The translations under genes and the position numbers were made by a program. Below are positions 8,420 to 16,720 of a DNA stretch of 64,000 bases, one piece after another. Source of the stretch: Pyxidicoccus caerfyrddinensis (GTDB lineage: Bacteria; Myxococcota; Myxococcia; Myxococcales; Myxococcaceae); assembly GCF_010894405.1 (NCBI RefSeq), contig NZ_JAAIYA010000006.1, positions 310,001 through 374,000 of the forward strand, written 5' to 3'. The notes under the pieces are model-generated. The model searched no databases, was not told the origin of the DNA, and saw only the letters and a list, made by a program, of their open reading frames with translations. Position 1 is the first letter of the stretch. Every line of letters begins with the position of its first letter.

Positions 8420-8785
8420 CTAGGACTCGGAAGGGGACCCGGCGAGCCGGAGGACGGTCTTCATGAGCTGGTCCAGGGTGAAGGGCTTGGGCAGGAAGGC
8501 GGCGCAGCGCAGGTGCCGCCAGTGCTCCGGGGTGCTCGCGCTCATCATCACCACGGGCACGTCCCTCAGGGAGTCATTCCCCAGCATCGCCTCCAGCAGC
8601 GTGGGGCCGTTCATCACCGGCATCATGTAGTCGAGCAGCACCAGGCTCGGACGCTCCTCCGCCATGCGCTCGAGGGCCTCCCGGCCGTTGAGCGCGATGG
8701 CCGTCCGGTACCCCTCGTCGGTCAGCAGGTCCCGGATGGCCTCGACGATGCCGAACTCATCGTCGACGATGAGGATGAGCCCCAT
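8420..8785 (-). CDS. single-domain response regulator
   Basis: A 121-residue stand-alone CheY-like receiver: acidic pair D8-D9, phospho-acceptor D52 in LLDYMMPVMNG, MSAS at the Thr/Ser switch and Lys in LPKPF. No output domain. Its ATG at 8785 lies two bases after the stop of the KaiC-like gene, so the two are translationally linked. The pairing suggests that the receiver reports to, or is controlled by, the ATPase. No histidine kinase is adjacent. Confidence 0.9.
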   Translation of the reverse strand: MGLILIVDDEFGIVEAIRDLLTDEGYRTAIALNGREALERMAEERPSLVLLDYMMPVMNGPTLLEAMLGNDSLRDVPVVMMSASTPEHWRHLRCAAFLPKPFTLDQLMKTVLRLAGSPSES

Positions 8786-8787
8786 GG

Positions 8788-10275
8788 CTACTTTCCCCGG
8801 CGTCCACGCGGGCGCGGGGCCGGCGCGGTCACGCGGGCCAGGCCTGTCATGAGCTGCTGGGCATCCTCGAAGGTTGCTCCCACCTCCATCCCCTTCGCGC
8901 TGATGAGCAACTCGCGAAGGGCCGGGTCGAACCCGCTGCCGCGCACCTTCAGCGCGCAGATGAAGCGGCGCAGCTCGGAGCGCAGCTCCGCCAGGCGCAG
9001 GAAGAGGAGGTTCTCCGCCACCATGGAGATGCCCCGCATCGGGAACTCCACCTGCGGGCCGAAGGCGGTCGTCGTCTCCACCGTGTAGACCAGCGTCACC
9101 CCACGCACGCGGCACTCGTTGACCAGCGCAGTGAGGAAGCGGGCCGAGCGGCTGGGCCGGACGGCGGCCTTCTGGAGCGCGTCATAGCCGTCCAGGAAGA
9201 GCCGCTTCACCCCGCGCTCGCGGATGGCCTCCAGCAGCTGCATGCCCAGCTTGTCGAGGATGTTCTCCATGGGCGCCCGGAAGCTCACCTCCAGGTCCCC
9301 TCGCGCGAGGAACGGCGCCAGCTTCATCCCGACTCCGGCCGTCTGCAGCAGCATCCGCTCGGGGGAGTCGTAGAAGGAGAAGTAGTGGCCGCGCTCGCCC
9401 TTGCGGACGCCTTCCGCGAGGAAGTTCAGCCCGAGCAGCGTCTTCCCGCTGCCGGGAGGGCCGAGCAGCAGCGTCGCCGAGCCGGCGGGAAGGCCGCCGG
9501 ACAGCATCTTGTCCAGGCCCTTGATGCCGAAGGCGCTGCGCGCGTTGCTCAGCGGGAGCGGGGTCGCCCCCTCGTCCACCAGCGTCTCCAACCGGGGGTA
9601 GAGGACGATGCCGTCATTCGTGATTTCGAAGCTGTGCTTGCCGAGCAGGTGGGCGCTTCCGCGGAACTTGCGGACGACCAGCTCGCGGATGCTCCGGGCG
9701 CCGAACATCCGCTGCTTCAGGATGAGCAGCCCGTCCACCATGGTGTGCTCGGCGCGCAGGCCGCGCCCACCGCCCGTGGTGAGCACCAGCGTGGTGCAGC
9801 CCACCAGGTTCGTCACCACCTGCAGCCCGTGGATGAACTTCTTGAGGGCCTGCGGCGACGGCGCCGCCTCCTCCGCCGCCACCAGCCCGTCGAGCACGAT
9901 GAGCGTGGCCTTCTGGGCGCGAATCTCCTTGCGGATGAGCTCGGCCAGGGCCTCCAGCCCGCCCTGCTCCAGCACGGTGAAGGCACTCAGGTAGGTGACG
10001 GACTCGGGGAGTCGGGAGCTGTCGAAGAAGCTGAGCGAGCGGAGGTTGGCGACCAGCTCCGTGTGGGACTCGGCCAGCAGCGTGACGTAGAGCACGCGTC
10101 CGCCGTCGGCGGCATGGTGGAAGCAGACCTGGTTGGCGAGGATGGTCTTCCCCGCTCCCGGCAGGCCCATCACCATATAGGTGCGGCCCGGCCGGAAACC
10201 CCCGCGGAGGACCGTGTCGAGGCCGGGGATTCCCGTCTGGAGCCGTTCCTCGCCGCGTGGACTGCTGTCGGTCAT
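8788..10275 (-). CDS. KaiC-like double RecA-domain ATPase
   Basis: A 495-residue protein with two tandem KaiC/RadA-like RecA domains: Walker A GLPGAGKT (37-44) and GPPGSGKT (272-279), with Walker B-like LIVLDG near 125-130 and LFLDG in the second half. The length matches the two-domain layout of cyanobacterial KaiC. The catalytic Glu pair that follows the beta-strand after Walker A in KaiC is not conserved: the positions read TLLAES and SFYDSP. No kaiA or kaiB is nearby. Such KaiC-like proteins outside cyanobacteria usually act in signalling rather than in a clock; coupling to the downstream receiver supports this. Confidence 0.88.
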   Translation of the reverse strand: MTDSSPRGEERLQTGIPGLDTVLRGGFRPGRTYMVMGLPGAGKTILANQVCFHHAADGGRVLYVTLLAESHTELVANLRSLSFFDSSRLPESVTYLSAFTVLEQGGLEALAELIRKEIRAQKATLIVLDGLVAAEEAAPSPQALKKFIHGLQVVTNLVGCTTLVLTTGGGRGLRAEHTMVDGLLILKQRMFGARSIRELVVRKFRGSAHLLGKHSFEITNDGIVLYPRLETLVDEGATPLPLSNARSAFGIKGLDKMLSGGLPAGSATLLLGPPGSGKTLLGLNFLAEGVRKGERGHYFSFYDSPERMLLQTAGVGMKLAPFLARGDLEVSFRAPMENILDKLGMQLLEAIRERGVKRLFLDGYDALQKAAVRPSRSARFLTALVNECRVRGVTLVYTVETTTAFGPQVEFPMRGISMVAENLLFLRLAELRSELRRFICALKVRGSGFDPALRELLISAKGMEVGATFEDAQQLMTGLARVTAPAPRPRGRRGK

Positions 10276-10412
10276 CTCGCGTTCCCTTCGTGGGGCCGGC
10301 CCGCCGCGCCCCTGCTGGAGGCGGCGAGCCTATCGCCCGGGACTCCAGGGGGACACGGATTCCAGCGGGCCGCCGGCCTTCATCGTCCACCGGCGGCCAC
10401 TCACGCCAGGGA

Positions 10413-11339
10413 TTAGAAGGCGCGCTGCACGGTGCGCGTGGCACCGCCCGCGGGGCCGGCGCCGAGCGCGACGCGGTACCAGCTCACGCCGTCCGTGGAG
10501 TAGCGGAAGGCGTACGCGTACTGCGCCCACGTCGTGTACGCGAGCGGCTCCGAGGCCAGGTCCCAGCGCCAGCGTTGGTTGTTGCCCACGCGGCCCTGGT
10601 AGCTCAGCCACTTGTACTGGAGCGGACCGCCGTCGACGCTGAACTCCACCTGCGCCTGGACGAGCTCCGGCCGCGCGGTGGCGGCGTCCGTCACGCCGGG
10701 CACGTACACGTCCGCGTCCACCCACTTGCAGGCGCGCTGCATGACGTAGCTGTCGATGACGATGGGGTCCTCCATCCCGTCGCGGTGCACGCAGTCGCGC
10801 GAGAGGCTGCCGCCCCAGTCACCGGCCCACCCCACCGCCGCGGGGGACTGCGCCTCCACGGGGAAGGGATAGTTGGCGCCATAGTTGCTGTCGTAGCGGC
10901 TCTGGCAGGTGCGGCCAGAGGTGAAGAACCACGTCTCCACGCTCGTGGCGTCCGAGGGCACCGTCACCACGAAGGGCTTGTTCACGAAGGTGGTGCTGCC
11001 GGTGGCCTGCTTCACGCTGCCGGAGAAGAGCTGGCCGCTCGGCAGGAAGCGCACGTAGGCCAGCGTGTCCCACGCCTGCTGGCCGGCGTAGGTGCTGTTG
11101 TGGCAGTCGGTCATCCGGTAGAGGTCGTAGTCCACCACCAGCTGGCCGCCGCGGACGATGGCGCCGCGCTGCTCCTGCGTCCAGCCGGTGAAGAAGCGCA
11201 CCGTGGCGGTGGGCGTGGTGAGCGGGGCGGCCTGCGTCTCGGCGGCCGGGTCGGCCGGTGCGTGCTCCGGCTGCGGCGGGCTGCCACACGCCGCGAGCAG
11301 CGGCAGCACGAGGGCCAGGGACTTCCATGCGGGCTTCAT
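10413..11339 (-). CDS. DUF6209-like lipoprotein
   Basis: A 308-residue predicted lipoprotein starting at ATG 11339; the lipobox LLAAC gives an acylated Cys near residue 18. The mature part begins with TATVRFFTGWTQEQRGAI and contains Trp/Tyr-rich beta-strand stretches and a few paired Cys, ending with GGATRTVQRAF. It resembles the myxobacterial DUF6209 family as I recall it, with moderate certainty. Role unknown. It is divergent from the lipase-like gene across 194 bp that probably hold both promoters. Confidence 0.65.
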   Translation of the reverse strand: MKPAWKSLALVLPLLAACGSPPQPEHAPADPAAETQAAPLTTPTATVRFFTGWTQEQRGAIVRGGQLVVDYDLYRMTDCHNSTYAGQQAWDTLAYVRFLPSGQLFSGSVKQATGSTTFVNKPFVVTVPSDATSVETWFFTSGRTCQSRYDSNYGANYPFPVEAQSPAAVGWAGDWGGSLSRDCVHRDGMEDPIVIDSYVMQRACKWVDADVYVPGVTDAATARPELVQAQVEFSVDGGPLQYKWLSYQGRVGNNQRWRWDLASEPLAYTTWAQYAYAFRYSTDGVSWYRVALGAGPAGGATRTVQRAF

Positions 11340-11533
11340 TCGGGAATCCTCCAAAGTAGGGGGGAATCCGCATCTACCAGGAGTTCCTGACGTGTGTTGA
11401 GGGCCCGCTCCCGGCCCGGGTCGCCCCCGCCCCGGACCTCCCTGCTGTTCTGTGATGATCTGGAATTGCGCGATACGCCTTTTATTCGAGCTCACTTCGT
11501 GAGGTGCTCCGGGGTCCCCCTCACGGAGGTCTC

Positions 11534-12910
11534 ATGCACCTTTCATCCAGAAAAGGCTGGGCGCTCGCGGCGGTCTGCGCGGTGTTGCTCGGCGCGAGCG
11601 GTGACGCGCTCGCCAACGCGGGCGTCGTCTTCGTCCATGGCACCGGCGACCAGTCCCCGAGCTCGGCGGTGGGCTACTGGACGCAGTCGTCCATCGACAC
11701 CATGCGCAACGGCCGGCCCTACCTCGTCGTGGGCTATCCCGGCGCGAGCTGCCCGGGCTACAGCCAGTGCAGCTGGGGCGCCATCGTCGACCAGATTGTC
11801 CCGTGGGTGAATGCCAACGGCATCACCAGCTTCACCGTCATCACCCACTCCAACGGCTCCAGCCCGCTGCGGTACATGCTGGGCCACACCGGCGCGGTGA
11901 GCGCGCAGGGCCGTGCCGTCAGCCTGGTGACGAGCAAGATTTCGCAGGTCATCTTCTCCGCGCCGGACCTGACGGGCACGCCGCTGGCGGACCAGGTGAC
12001 GACGAGCGGCTCGTTCCTCAACATCGCCAACAGCGTCGTCGAGTTCTTCGGCGGTGGCAGCTACAACAACCCGGCGGTGGTGCAGCAGCGCACGGACAAC
12101 ATGCGCGTGTACAACTCCAACGGGACGTTCGCCGGCACCCTGGGCGCGACGACGGTGGGCGGCAAGCCCATCTCCGTGGTGCGCGGCAACCGCGTGTACG
12201 CGAACCTGTTCTCCAGTGATGCGCACTGCGGCGGCTACCTGACCACGATTGGCCTCAAGGCGGCGTCGCTGCTCGGCTGGGGCAGCTTCAGCGCGGCCAC
12301 GGACGGCTTCATCGGCACCGACAGCTCGGGCTACTTCGGCAACATCATCATCGACGACAGCCGGCTCAACCACAATCAGTCGCGCCGCAGCTGCCACAAC
12401 AGCGGCAACCTCATCGGCCAGAAGGTGGCCTCCGCGCCCATTCCTCCACCGGCGAACCAGACGTACACGCCGGAGACGAACGTGGCCGCCGCGGGCCAGG
12501 CCTGCAACAACTACTACTCGGGCTACGCGACGGACTTCATGACCAACCACACCGTGTGGAAGTACGGGTGCTCGGCCAGCCAGCTCAACAACGGCTACCC
12601 GGAGCCGGACTGCCTCATCGCCTACGGCTACGCGAGCAGCTACAAAATCCCCAGCACCGCGAGCTGGAATCCCTATCTCAATTCCTATTACTACCCGACG
12701 TGGAGCCAGGTGTGCCCCGACTCGTGGGCGGGCGACGGCATCTGCGACGCGTGCCTCGTGGCGAAGTACGGCTTCGACGCCACCACCGGCTCCACCGGTG
12801 CGAATGACTGTGCGCAGGCGCCGCCGGGTGGCTCGAACTGGTGCGGTGCGCTCGCGTACGACTACTACTGGGGCCTCGACAACTACGTCGTCGTCCAGGC
12901 GCTTCACTGA
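11534..12910 (+). CDS. secreted lipase-like alpha/beta hydrolase
   Basis: A 458-residue exported protein. A GGAGGT Shine-Dalgarno lies just before the ATG at 11534. The signal peptide is cleaved near ALA-NA (residue 27). VVFVHGTGDQ (31-40) is the oxyanion-hole strand of alpha/beta hydrolases, and THSNG (104-108) sits where the nucleophile elbow G-x-S-x-G is expected, with S106 the likely nucleophile. A Cys-rich, Tyr/Asn-rich C-terminal region (about 300-458) has no recognised domain. It may degrade prey lipids; substrate unproven. The following gene lies 20 bp downstream and is probably in the same operon. Confidence 0.75.
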   Translation: MHLSSRKGWALAAVCAVLLGASGDALANAGVVFVHGTGDQSPSSAVGYWTQSSIDTMRNGRPYLVVGYPGASCPGYSQCSWGAIVDQIVPWVNANGITSFTVITHSNGSSPLRYMLGHTGAVSAQGRAVSLVTSKISQVIFSAPDLTGTPLADQVTTSGSFLNIANSVVEFFGGGSYNNPAVVQQRTDNMRVYNSNGTFAGTLGATTVGGKPISVVRGNRVYANLFSSDAHCGGYLTTIGLKAASLLGWGSFSAATDGFIGTDSSGYFGNIIIDDSRLNHNQSRRSCHNSGNLIGQKVASAPIPPPANQTYTPETNVAAAGQACNNYYSGYATDFMTNHTVWKYGCSASQLNNGYPEPDCLIAYGYASSYKIPSTASWNPYLNSYYYPTWSQVCPDSWAGDGICDACLVAKYGFDATTGSTGANDCAQAPPGGSNWCGALAYDYYWGLDNYVVVQALH

Positions 12911-12930
12911 TGCGGACCCGGAGACCGAAC

Positions 12931-14313
12931 ATGAACTTCCCTCACTGCTTCGTCAGGTCCGCTGGTTTCGCGCTGGCCTTCGTCATCCTCGGTGGTTTCA
13001 CGCAGGGCTCCGCCATGGCCGCGGACATGCAACGCACCACCGGCGCCTCGCTCGCGCCGGGGGACGTGTCTCCCGGACGGCTGTTCGGCCGCGACGCGCG
13101 CGAGGGCATTGGCCCCGGGCTCGTCTCGGTGTCCAACCCGTCATCGCCCAAGCAGCCGCTGGCGGCGCCGCTCGCGCCGGAGACGCGGCGCTCGAAGTCC
13201 ACGATGCTGCACGTGCCTCCGGGCTCGGCGGCCACGCAGCTCGTGCTGCCCATCGACACGCCGGATGACGCGTGGGTGATGCTGATTCCCAAGGGCAACA
13301 ACCCCAAGGCCGGCGAGGAGGCGCTGCGCGAGGTGACGATGCTGGACGCGAAGGGCCTCCGCGCGGACCTGAAGGCGGCGCGTCAGGGCAACGCGCAGCT
13401 GGGCGTGGACCCGGAGAAGCTGAAGGCCGAGGGCGTCACCCGGCCCATCTCCATGCTCCGCCTGGACAAGGAGATGGGGCGCGGCGGCTACCTGGTGCAG
13501 GTGGGCCGCAAGGCCGCGGAGCTGGGTCTGGCCGTGGAGGTGCGCCTGCCGTCGTCCAGCATCGAGCTGTCGCTCACGTCCTCCGCGATGCAGCTGTTCC
13601 CCGGGGACGACGGCTACGTGACGGTGGGCCTCCAGTCGGGCGAGAAGGTGGACCACGTGCGCTACGAGGCCGTGCTCTACACGCCGCGCTTCGAGAAGGA
13701 CCGCGTGGTGCCGGTGGTGAAGGTGGGCAAGGAGCACCGGGCCATGGTGTCGCGGGTGCTGAACGAGAGGGACGAGCCGGGCGCCTGGGTGCTGGAGGTG
13801 CGCGCGGTGGGCTCGGCGGGTGGGCAGTCCTTCGACCGCCTGGCGCAGACGTCCTTCGGCTTCGCGGTGCCGACGGCGCGTATCGACTCGGTGGGGCGCG
13901 CGCGGCTGGTGCGTGACGCGGCCGGGAAGGTAGCGGCGCTGGAGGTGGACGTCGCGCTGGAGAGCGCGGCGGTGGACCGGTACGAGGTGACGGGCACGCT
14001 GGTGGCGACGGACGCGCACGGCGTGGAGCGTCCGGTGGCCGAGGCGCAGGTGACGGACCAGCTCGGCGCGGGCACGCACACGCTGACGCTGCGCTTCGAG
14101 GCGGGGCATGCCGGCCTGTCGAAGCTGGACGGCGTCTACTCGCTGCGCGGGCTGCAGCTGTACTCGCTGGGGACGAACACGCTGTACCACCGGCTGAACC
14201 AGGGGCTCGGCGTACGCTTCCCGGCGGTGCGAGTGGCAGACCTCGCGGCGGCGGAGCGGACGCCCGCCATCGACAACCTGCTGCGCGAGGGTGAGCTCAA
14301 CTTCGTGCCATAG
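12931..14313 (+). CDS. exported DUF4785-like protein
   Basis: A 460-residue secreted protein. The ATG at 12931 has CGGAGAC at good distance; an alternative ATG at 12910 overlaps the upstream stop but lacks an RBS. The signal peptide (ALAFVILGGFTQGSAMA) is followed by beta-rich domains (TQLVLPIDTPDDAWVMLIPK; AMQLFPGDDGYVTVGLQSG) that resemble DUF4785, found next to secreted hydrolases in gamma- and deltaproteobacteria. It may be a partner or activator of the lipase-like enzyme, by position only. Confidence 0.65.
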   Translation: MNFPHCFVRSAGFALAFVILGGFTQGSAMAADMQRTTGASLAPGDVSPGRLFGRDAREGIGPGLVSVSNPSSPKQPLAAPLAPETRRSKSTMLHVPPGSAATQLVLPIDTPDDAWVMLIPKGNNPKAGEEALREVTMLDAKGLRADLKAARQGNAQLGVDPEKLKAEGVTRPISMLRLDKEMGRGGYLVQVGRKAAELGLAVEVRLPSSSIELSLTSSAMQLFPGDDGYVTVGLQSGEKVDHVRYEAVLYTPRFEKDRVVPVVKVGKEHRAMVSRVLNERDEPGAWVLEVRAVGSAGGQSFDRLAQTSFGFAVPTARIDSVGRARLVRDAAGKVAALEVDVALESAAVDRYEVTGTLVATDAHGVERPVAEAQVTDQLGAGTHTLTLRFEAGHAGLSKLDGVYSLRGLQLYSLGTNTLYHRLNQGLGVRFPAVRVADLAAAERTPAIDNLLREGELNFVP

Positions 14314-14324
14314 TCGTGGGCGCC

Positions 14325-14348
14325 GGGGGCCCGTTCACACGGGCCCCC
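14325..14348 (+). terminator. rho-independent-type hairpin after the lipase operon
   Basis: A perfect 9-bp stem (GGGGGCCCG / CGGGCCCCC) with a six-base TTCACA loop, 11 bp past the stop at 14313. There is no T-run downstream. It separates this operon from the small lipoprotein gene that starts at 14403. Confidence 0.65.
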
Positions 14349-14402
14349 GCGCTCCGTTCGTCAGCACCCACTTCCCACACCCCGAGCAGGAGGCTTCAGA
14401 AC

Positions 14403-14684
14403 ATGCGTCAATTCTTCGTGATGGCTTCACTGGTGTTCGTGACCGCGTGCGGTGGCCCGCCCAACGAGCAGACTGCTACCGAGCCGTCCGTATCCGAGGA
14501 GGCACCGACGTCGGGGAGCGCCACGGCGGACGACGTGAGCGCCGCGTCCGTGACGCCGGGCCCCGGGAGCTGTGGGCTGCTCCCGCCTCGGGAGTGCTTC
14601 TGCGCCCAGTACAAGACGGCCGCGACGTGCAACGCGAGCGGCGCCTGCGTCTGGAACTACAACTGCCAGCCGACGTACGAGTAG
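14403..14684 (+). CDS. small Cys-rich lipoprotein
   Basis: A 93-residue predicted lipoprotein. AGGAGG lies upstream of the ATG at 14403. The signal peptide MRQFFVMASLVFVTAC ends in a lipobox. After a Thr/Ser/Glu-rich spacer comes a compact Cys domain (CGLLPPRECFCAQYKTAA, then CNASGACVWNYNC), with six Cys in about 35 residues, probably disulphide-bonded. It resembles in design the small lipoproteins at 28314, 33692 and 42379. Function unknown. It ends seven bases before the convergent serine protease gene. Confidence 0.65.
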   Translation: MRQFFVMASLVFVTACGGPPNEQTATEPSVSEEAPTSGSATADDVSAASVTPGPGSCGLLPPRECFCAQYKTAATCNASGACVWNYNCQPTYE

Positions 14685-14691
14685 CCCGTCC

Positions 14692-15465
14692 TCAGCGCTC
14701 AGCGAGGTCGGCGCTCTGCAGGTACTCGGACGCCTCGACAATCGACGCCGCGGTCCAGCCCCAGTTGTGTCCGCGGCCGTTTTCTTCGCAGTCGCCGTCG
14801 GTGTGGACGCCCACCAGGTGGCCTTGGCGGTTGAGCACGCCGGCGCCGGAGCTGCCGACCAGGGTGTCCAGGTCCGTGTAGTAGATGAGCTGGTTGCACG
14901 AGTCCAGGTACCGGCCCTCGGCGATGACCTTGGGATGGCCCCGGGGATGCTGGACGATGGCCAGCTTCGCGCTGGCCTGGGTCGTCAGCAGGAGCGGCGT
15001 GACGGCGGGCAGCGTGTCGAGCTTGATGAGCGCATAGTCGGGTTCGAGCGATTGCTCGATGACAGTGCCCTCGGCCATCAGCTCGTCACCGTCCGGCGCG
15101 TCCTCGAAGTTGAAGAGCACCAGCGACCGGTCGCCGACGCCGACACAGTGGCCCGCGGTCACCACCACCGGGCCCGCGAGCGCTTGAATCAGCGTTCCGG
15201 TGCAGCGCCCGTCAATCAGGGCGACGGCGTCTTCCTTCTCCTGCGCGACGTCCGCGAACTCACCCAGGTAGAAATTGATGGGGGTGAAGTCTTGCGTCGG
15301 ACCGCACTGGACCTGGCCGCGAACCTCTGGCTTCGCCGGAGCTTCGCAGACCGGGGGATCCGCGGGCACCGGCTCTTCTCCACAGGCCAGGATGCCCAGG
15401 AGGACGGTGCCCGCGAGGATCTGGCCCCACGGACTCATGAATGGACCATGGGGCCGCTGAGTCAT
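14692..15465 (-). CDS. trypsin-like serine protease lipoprotein (S1 family)
   Basis: A 257-residue protein with an S1 catalytic triad: H106 in VVTAGHC, D143 in EPDYALIKLD, and S206 in GSSGAG (in place of GDSGG). The N-terminus has a signal peptide and the lipobox ILACG. The ATG at 15465 lies three bases after the stop of the metalloprotease, so the two proteases form an operon; a second ATG at 15438 is possible and gives a more standard signal peptide. Likely exported and membrane-anchored. A role in prey degradation or processing of surface proteins is inference. Confidence 0.85.
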   Translation of the reverse strand: MTQRPHGPFMSPWGQILAGTVLLGILACGEEPVPADPPVCEAPAKPEVRGQVQCGPTQDFTPINFYLGEFADVAQEKEDAVALIDGRCTGTLIQALAGPVVVTAGHCVGVGDRSLVLFNFEDAPDGDELMAEGTVIEQSLEPDYALIKLDTLPAVTPLLLTTQASAKLAIVQHPRGHPKVIAEGRYLDSCNQLIYYTDLDTLVGSSGAGVLNRQGHLVGVHTDGDCEENGRGHNWGWTAASIVEASEYLQSADLAER

Positions 15466-15468
15466 CGC

Positions 15469-16239
15469 TTAGTAGAGGTAGTTCAGCGCCGTGATGTCAG
15501 AGCTGGTCCACTCGCCAGTCTCCGTCGAGCGGAAGCAGGCGTTCATGATGGAGCCGCCCACGGTCGCCGTGCTCGGCGTGCCGGGGATGAGGTTGGCGCC
15601 CACGCCGGCCGTGCCCTCGTTGGAGGCGGCGCCGCCGCAGCTGATGGCGCGGTTGTAGTAGTCCGAGTGACGGAAGCCGATGGTGTGGCCCAGCTCGTGG
15701 GTGATGACGTGCTCGTTCACGTCAACGCTGTAGCTGTTCAGGCCGGTGCCGATGTTGATGGTCCCGTAGGGCTTGCCGCCCGAGGGGAAGCCCGCGGAGC
15801 CGCCGGTGCCGGAGCTGGCATTCGCGGTGATGTTCGCGGTGCAGCCCGTGCCGCCGCGCTGGAAGGTGATGCGCAGGCCCCGGCCGTTGTAGTTGGCAAT
15901 GGCCAGGTCGAGACCCTGGCTCAGGCGGGTGTAGCTGTTGAAGGCGGAGGTGGGGTTGACGCAGATCTTCGTCACGGACGTGCCGACGAGGTTGTTGGTG
16001 CTGTACTGCTCGTGGCCACCCGGGCCCGAGATCATCTCGCGGGACGCCTCGAGCGTCACGTGCGCGTCGTTGCCCACGTACACGTTGCCGTCGACAACGC
16101 GGATGTCGTCGGCCTGGTAACCGGCCTCGATCAGGTTGGCGGTGATCTCCTCGTTCTCGCCCATGGCATCACCGCAGCCGGCCAGCACGCCACAGCTCAC
16201 CGCGAGGACAGCAGCTCCCTTGAACATGTTCTTGAGCAT
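15469..16239 (-). CDS. HEIGH-type zinc metalloprotease (M57-like) lipoprotein
   Basis: A 256-residue protein starting at ATG 16239 with CGAGGAAAT upstream. The lipobox VLAGC places the lipid at C22. The zinc site is HELGHTIGFRH (181-191), followed by SD, the dual-action HEIGH metallopeptidase pattern. N-terminal residues 30-75 look like a short propeptide. It is the first gene of a two-protease operon and lies downstream of a sigma-54 promoter match at 16327-16341. Family members are secreted proteases common in myxobacteria. Confidence 0.85.
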   Translation of the reverse strand: MLKNMFKGAAVLAVSCGVLAGCGDAMGENEEITANLIEAGYQADDIRVVDGNVYVGNDAHVTLEASREMISGPGGHEQYSTNNLVGTSVTKICVNPTSAFNSYTRLSQGLDLAIANYNGRGLRITFQRGGTGCTANITANASSGTGGSAGFPSGGKPYGTINIGTGLNSYSVDVNEHVITHELGHTIGFRHSDYYNRAISCGGAASNEGTAGVGANLIPGTPSTATVGGSIMNACFRSTETGEWTSSDITALNYLY

Positions 16240-16720
16240 TTGGATTTCCTCGTACACCTGACTGCGGGGGGACGCGTCGTCCGCCTGGCTTCCACCAGCC
16301 ACGGCACGGCGCTTCCCAGAACTTGAGCAAGTGACGGGCCAAGCACGCTCATAGAGTGAAAAAGCTGAAATCGAAGCTTTACCTGGACTGCCTGTGCTCC
16401 AGGTCCCGACGCCGCATTTGTAAATAGACATGACGTTCGCGGTCGCAAGCCCGCGCCGCTGCTACGAATTCCTCGTGGAATCACGGGGCGTTGCGGAACC
16501 ACACAGTGATGTCTGGTTATCGGTCACCGGCCCCGGGGTCTCAGACACCCCGAGCCAGGTTGAGCGCGACTCACCGACAGCACCGCACCCGGGCGGGGTG
16601 CGTCATCTCCTCACGACGCACCGCAGCCGGATGAATTCATTCTCGGCGCATCGCGCCAGGAGTTTCGTGGGGACGGGCGAGTGCTGGGGATGAATGCACT
16701 CCCGGTGTATCCCGTCTCCC
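16240..16720. other. 480-bp non-coding region between divergent genes
   Basis: No convincing gene. It holds the 5' regions of the minus-strand protease operon and the plus-strand lipoprotein at 16721. It is less GC-rich than its neighbours. A sigma-54 type promoter lies at 16327-16341, and a small inverted repeat ATTCC-TCGT-GGAAT at 16468-16481 could be a protein-binding site. An 87-codon open frame here lacks coding character. Confidence 0.6.
16327..16341 (-). promoter_or_regulatory. sigma-54 (-24/-12) promoter candidate for the protease operon
   Basis: On the minus strand the sequence is TGGCCCGTCACTTGC, followed by T. It matches the RpoN consensus TGGCACG-N4-TTGCW at all but one defined base, with the exact GG/GC spacing. 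It is 88 bases upstream of the metalloprotease start. Sigma-54 promoters need an enhancer-binding protein such as the FHA-AAA regulator at 21611; no direct link is shown. Confidence 0.65.

Noticed and set aside
8788..10275. KaiC-like protein as evidence of a circadian clock
   Set aside because: kaiA and kaiB are absent nearby and the catalytic Glu pair is altered; KaiC-like proteins outside cyanobacteria usually have other roles.
16430..16693. 87-codon plus-strand open frame in the 480-bp gap
   Set aside because: No RBS, no motif, and it overlaps the promoter region of the next gene; GC at third positions is not raised.
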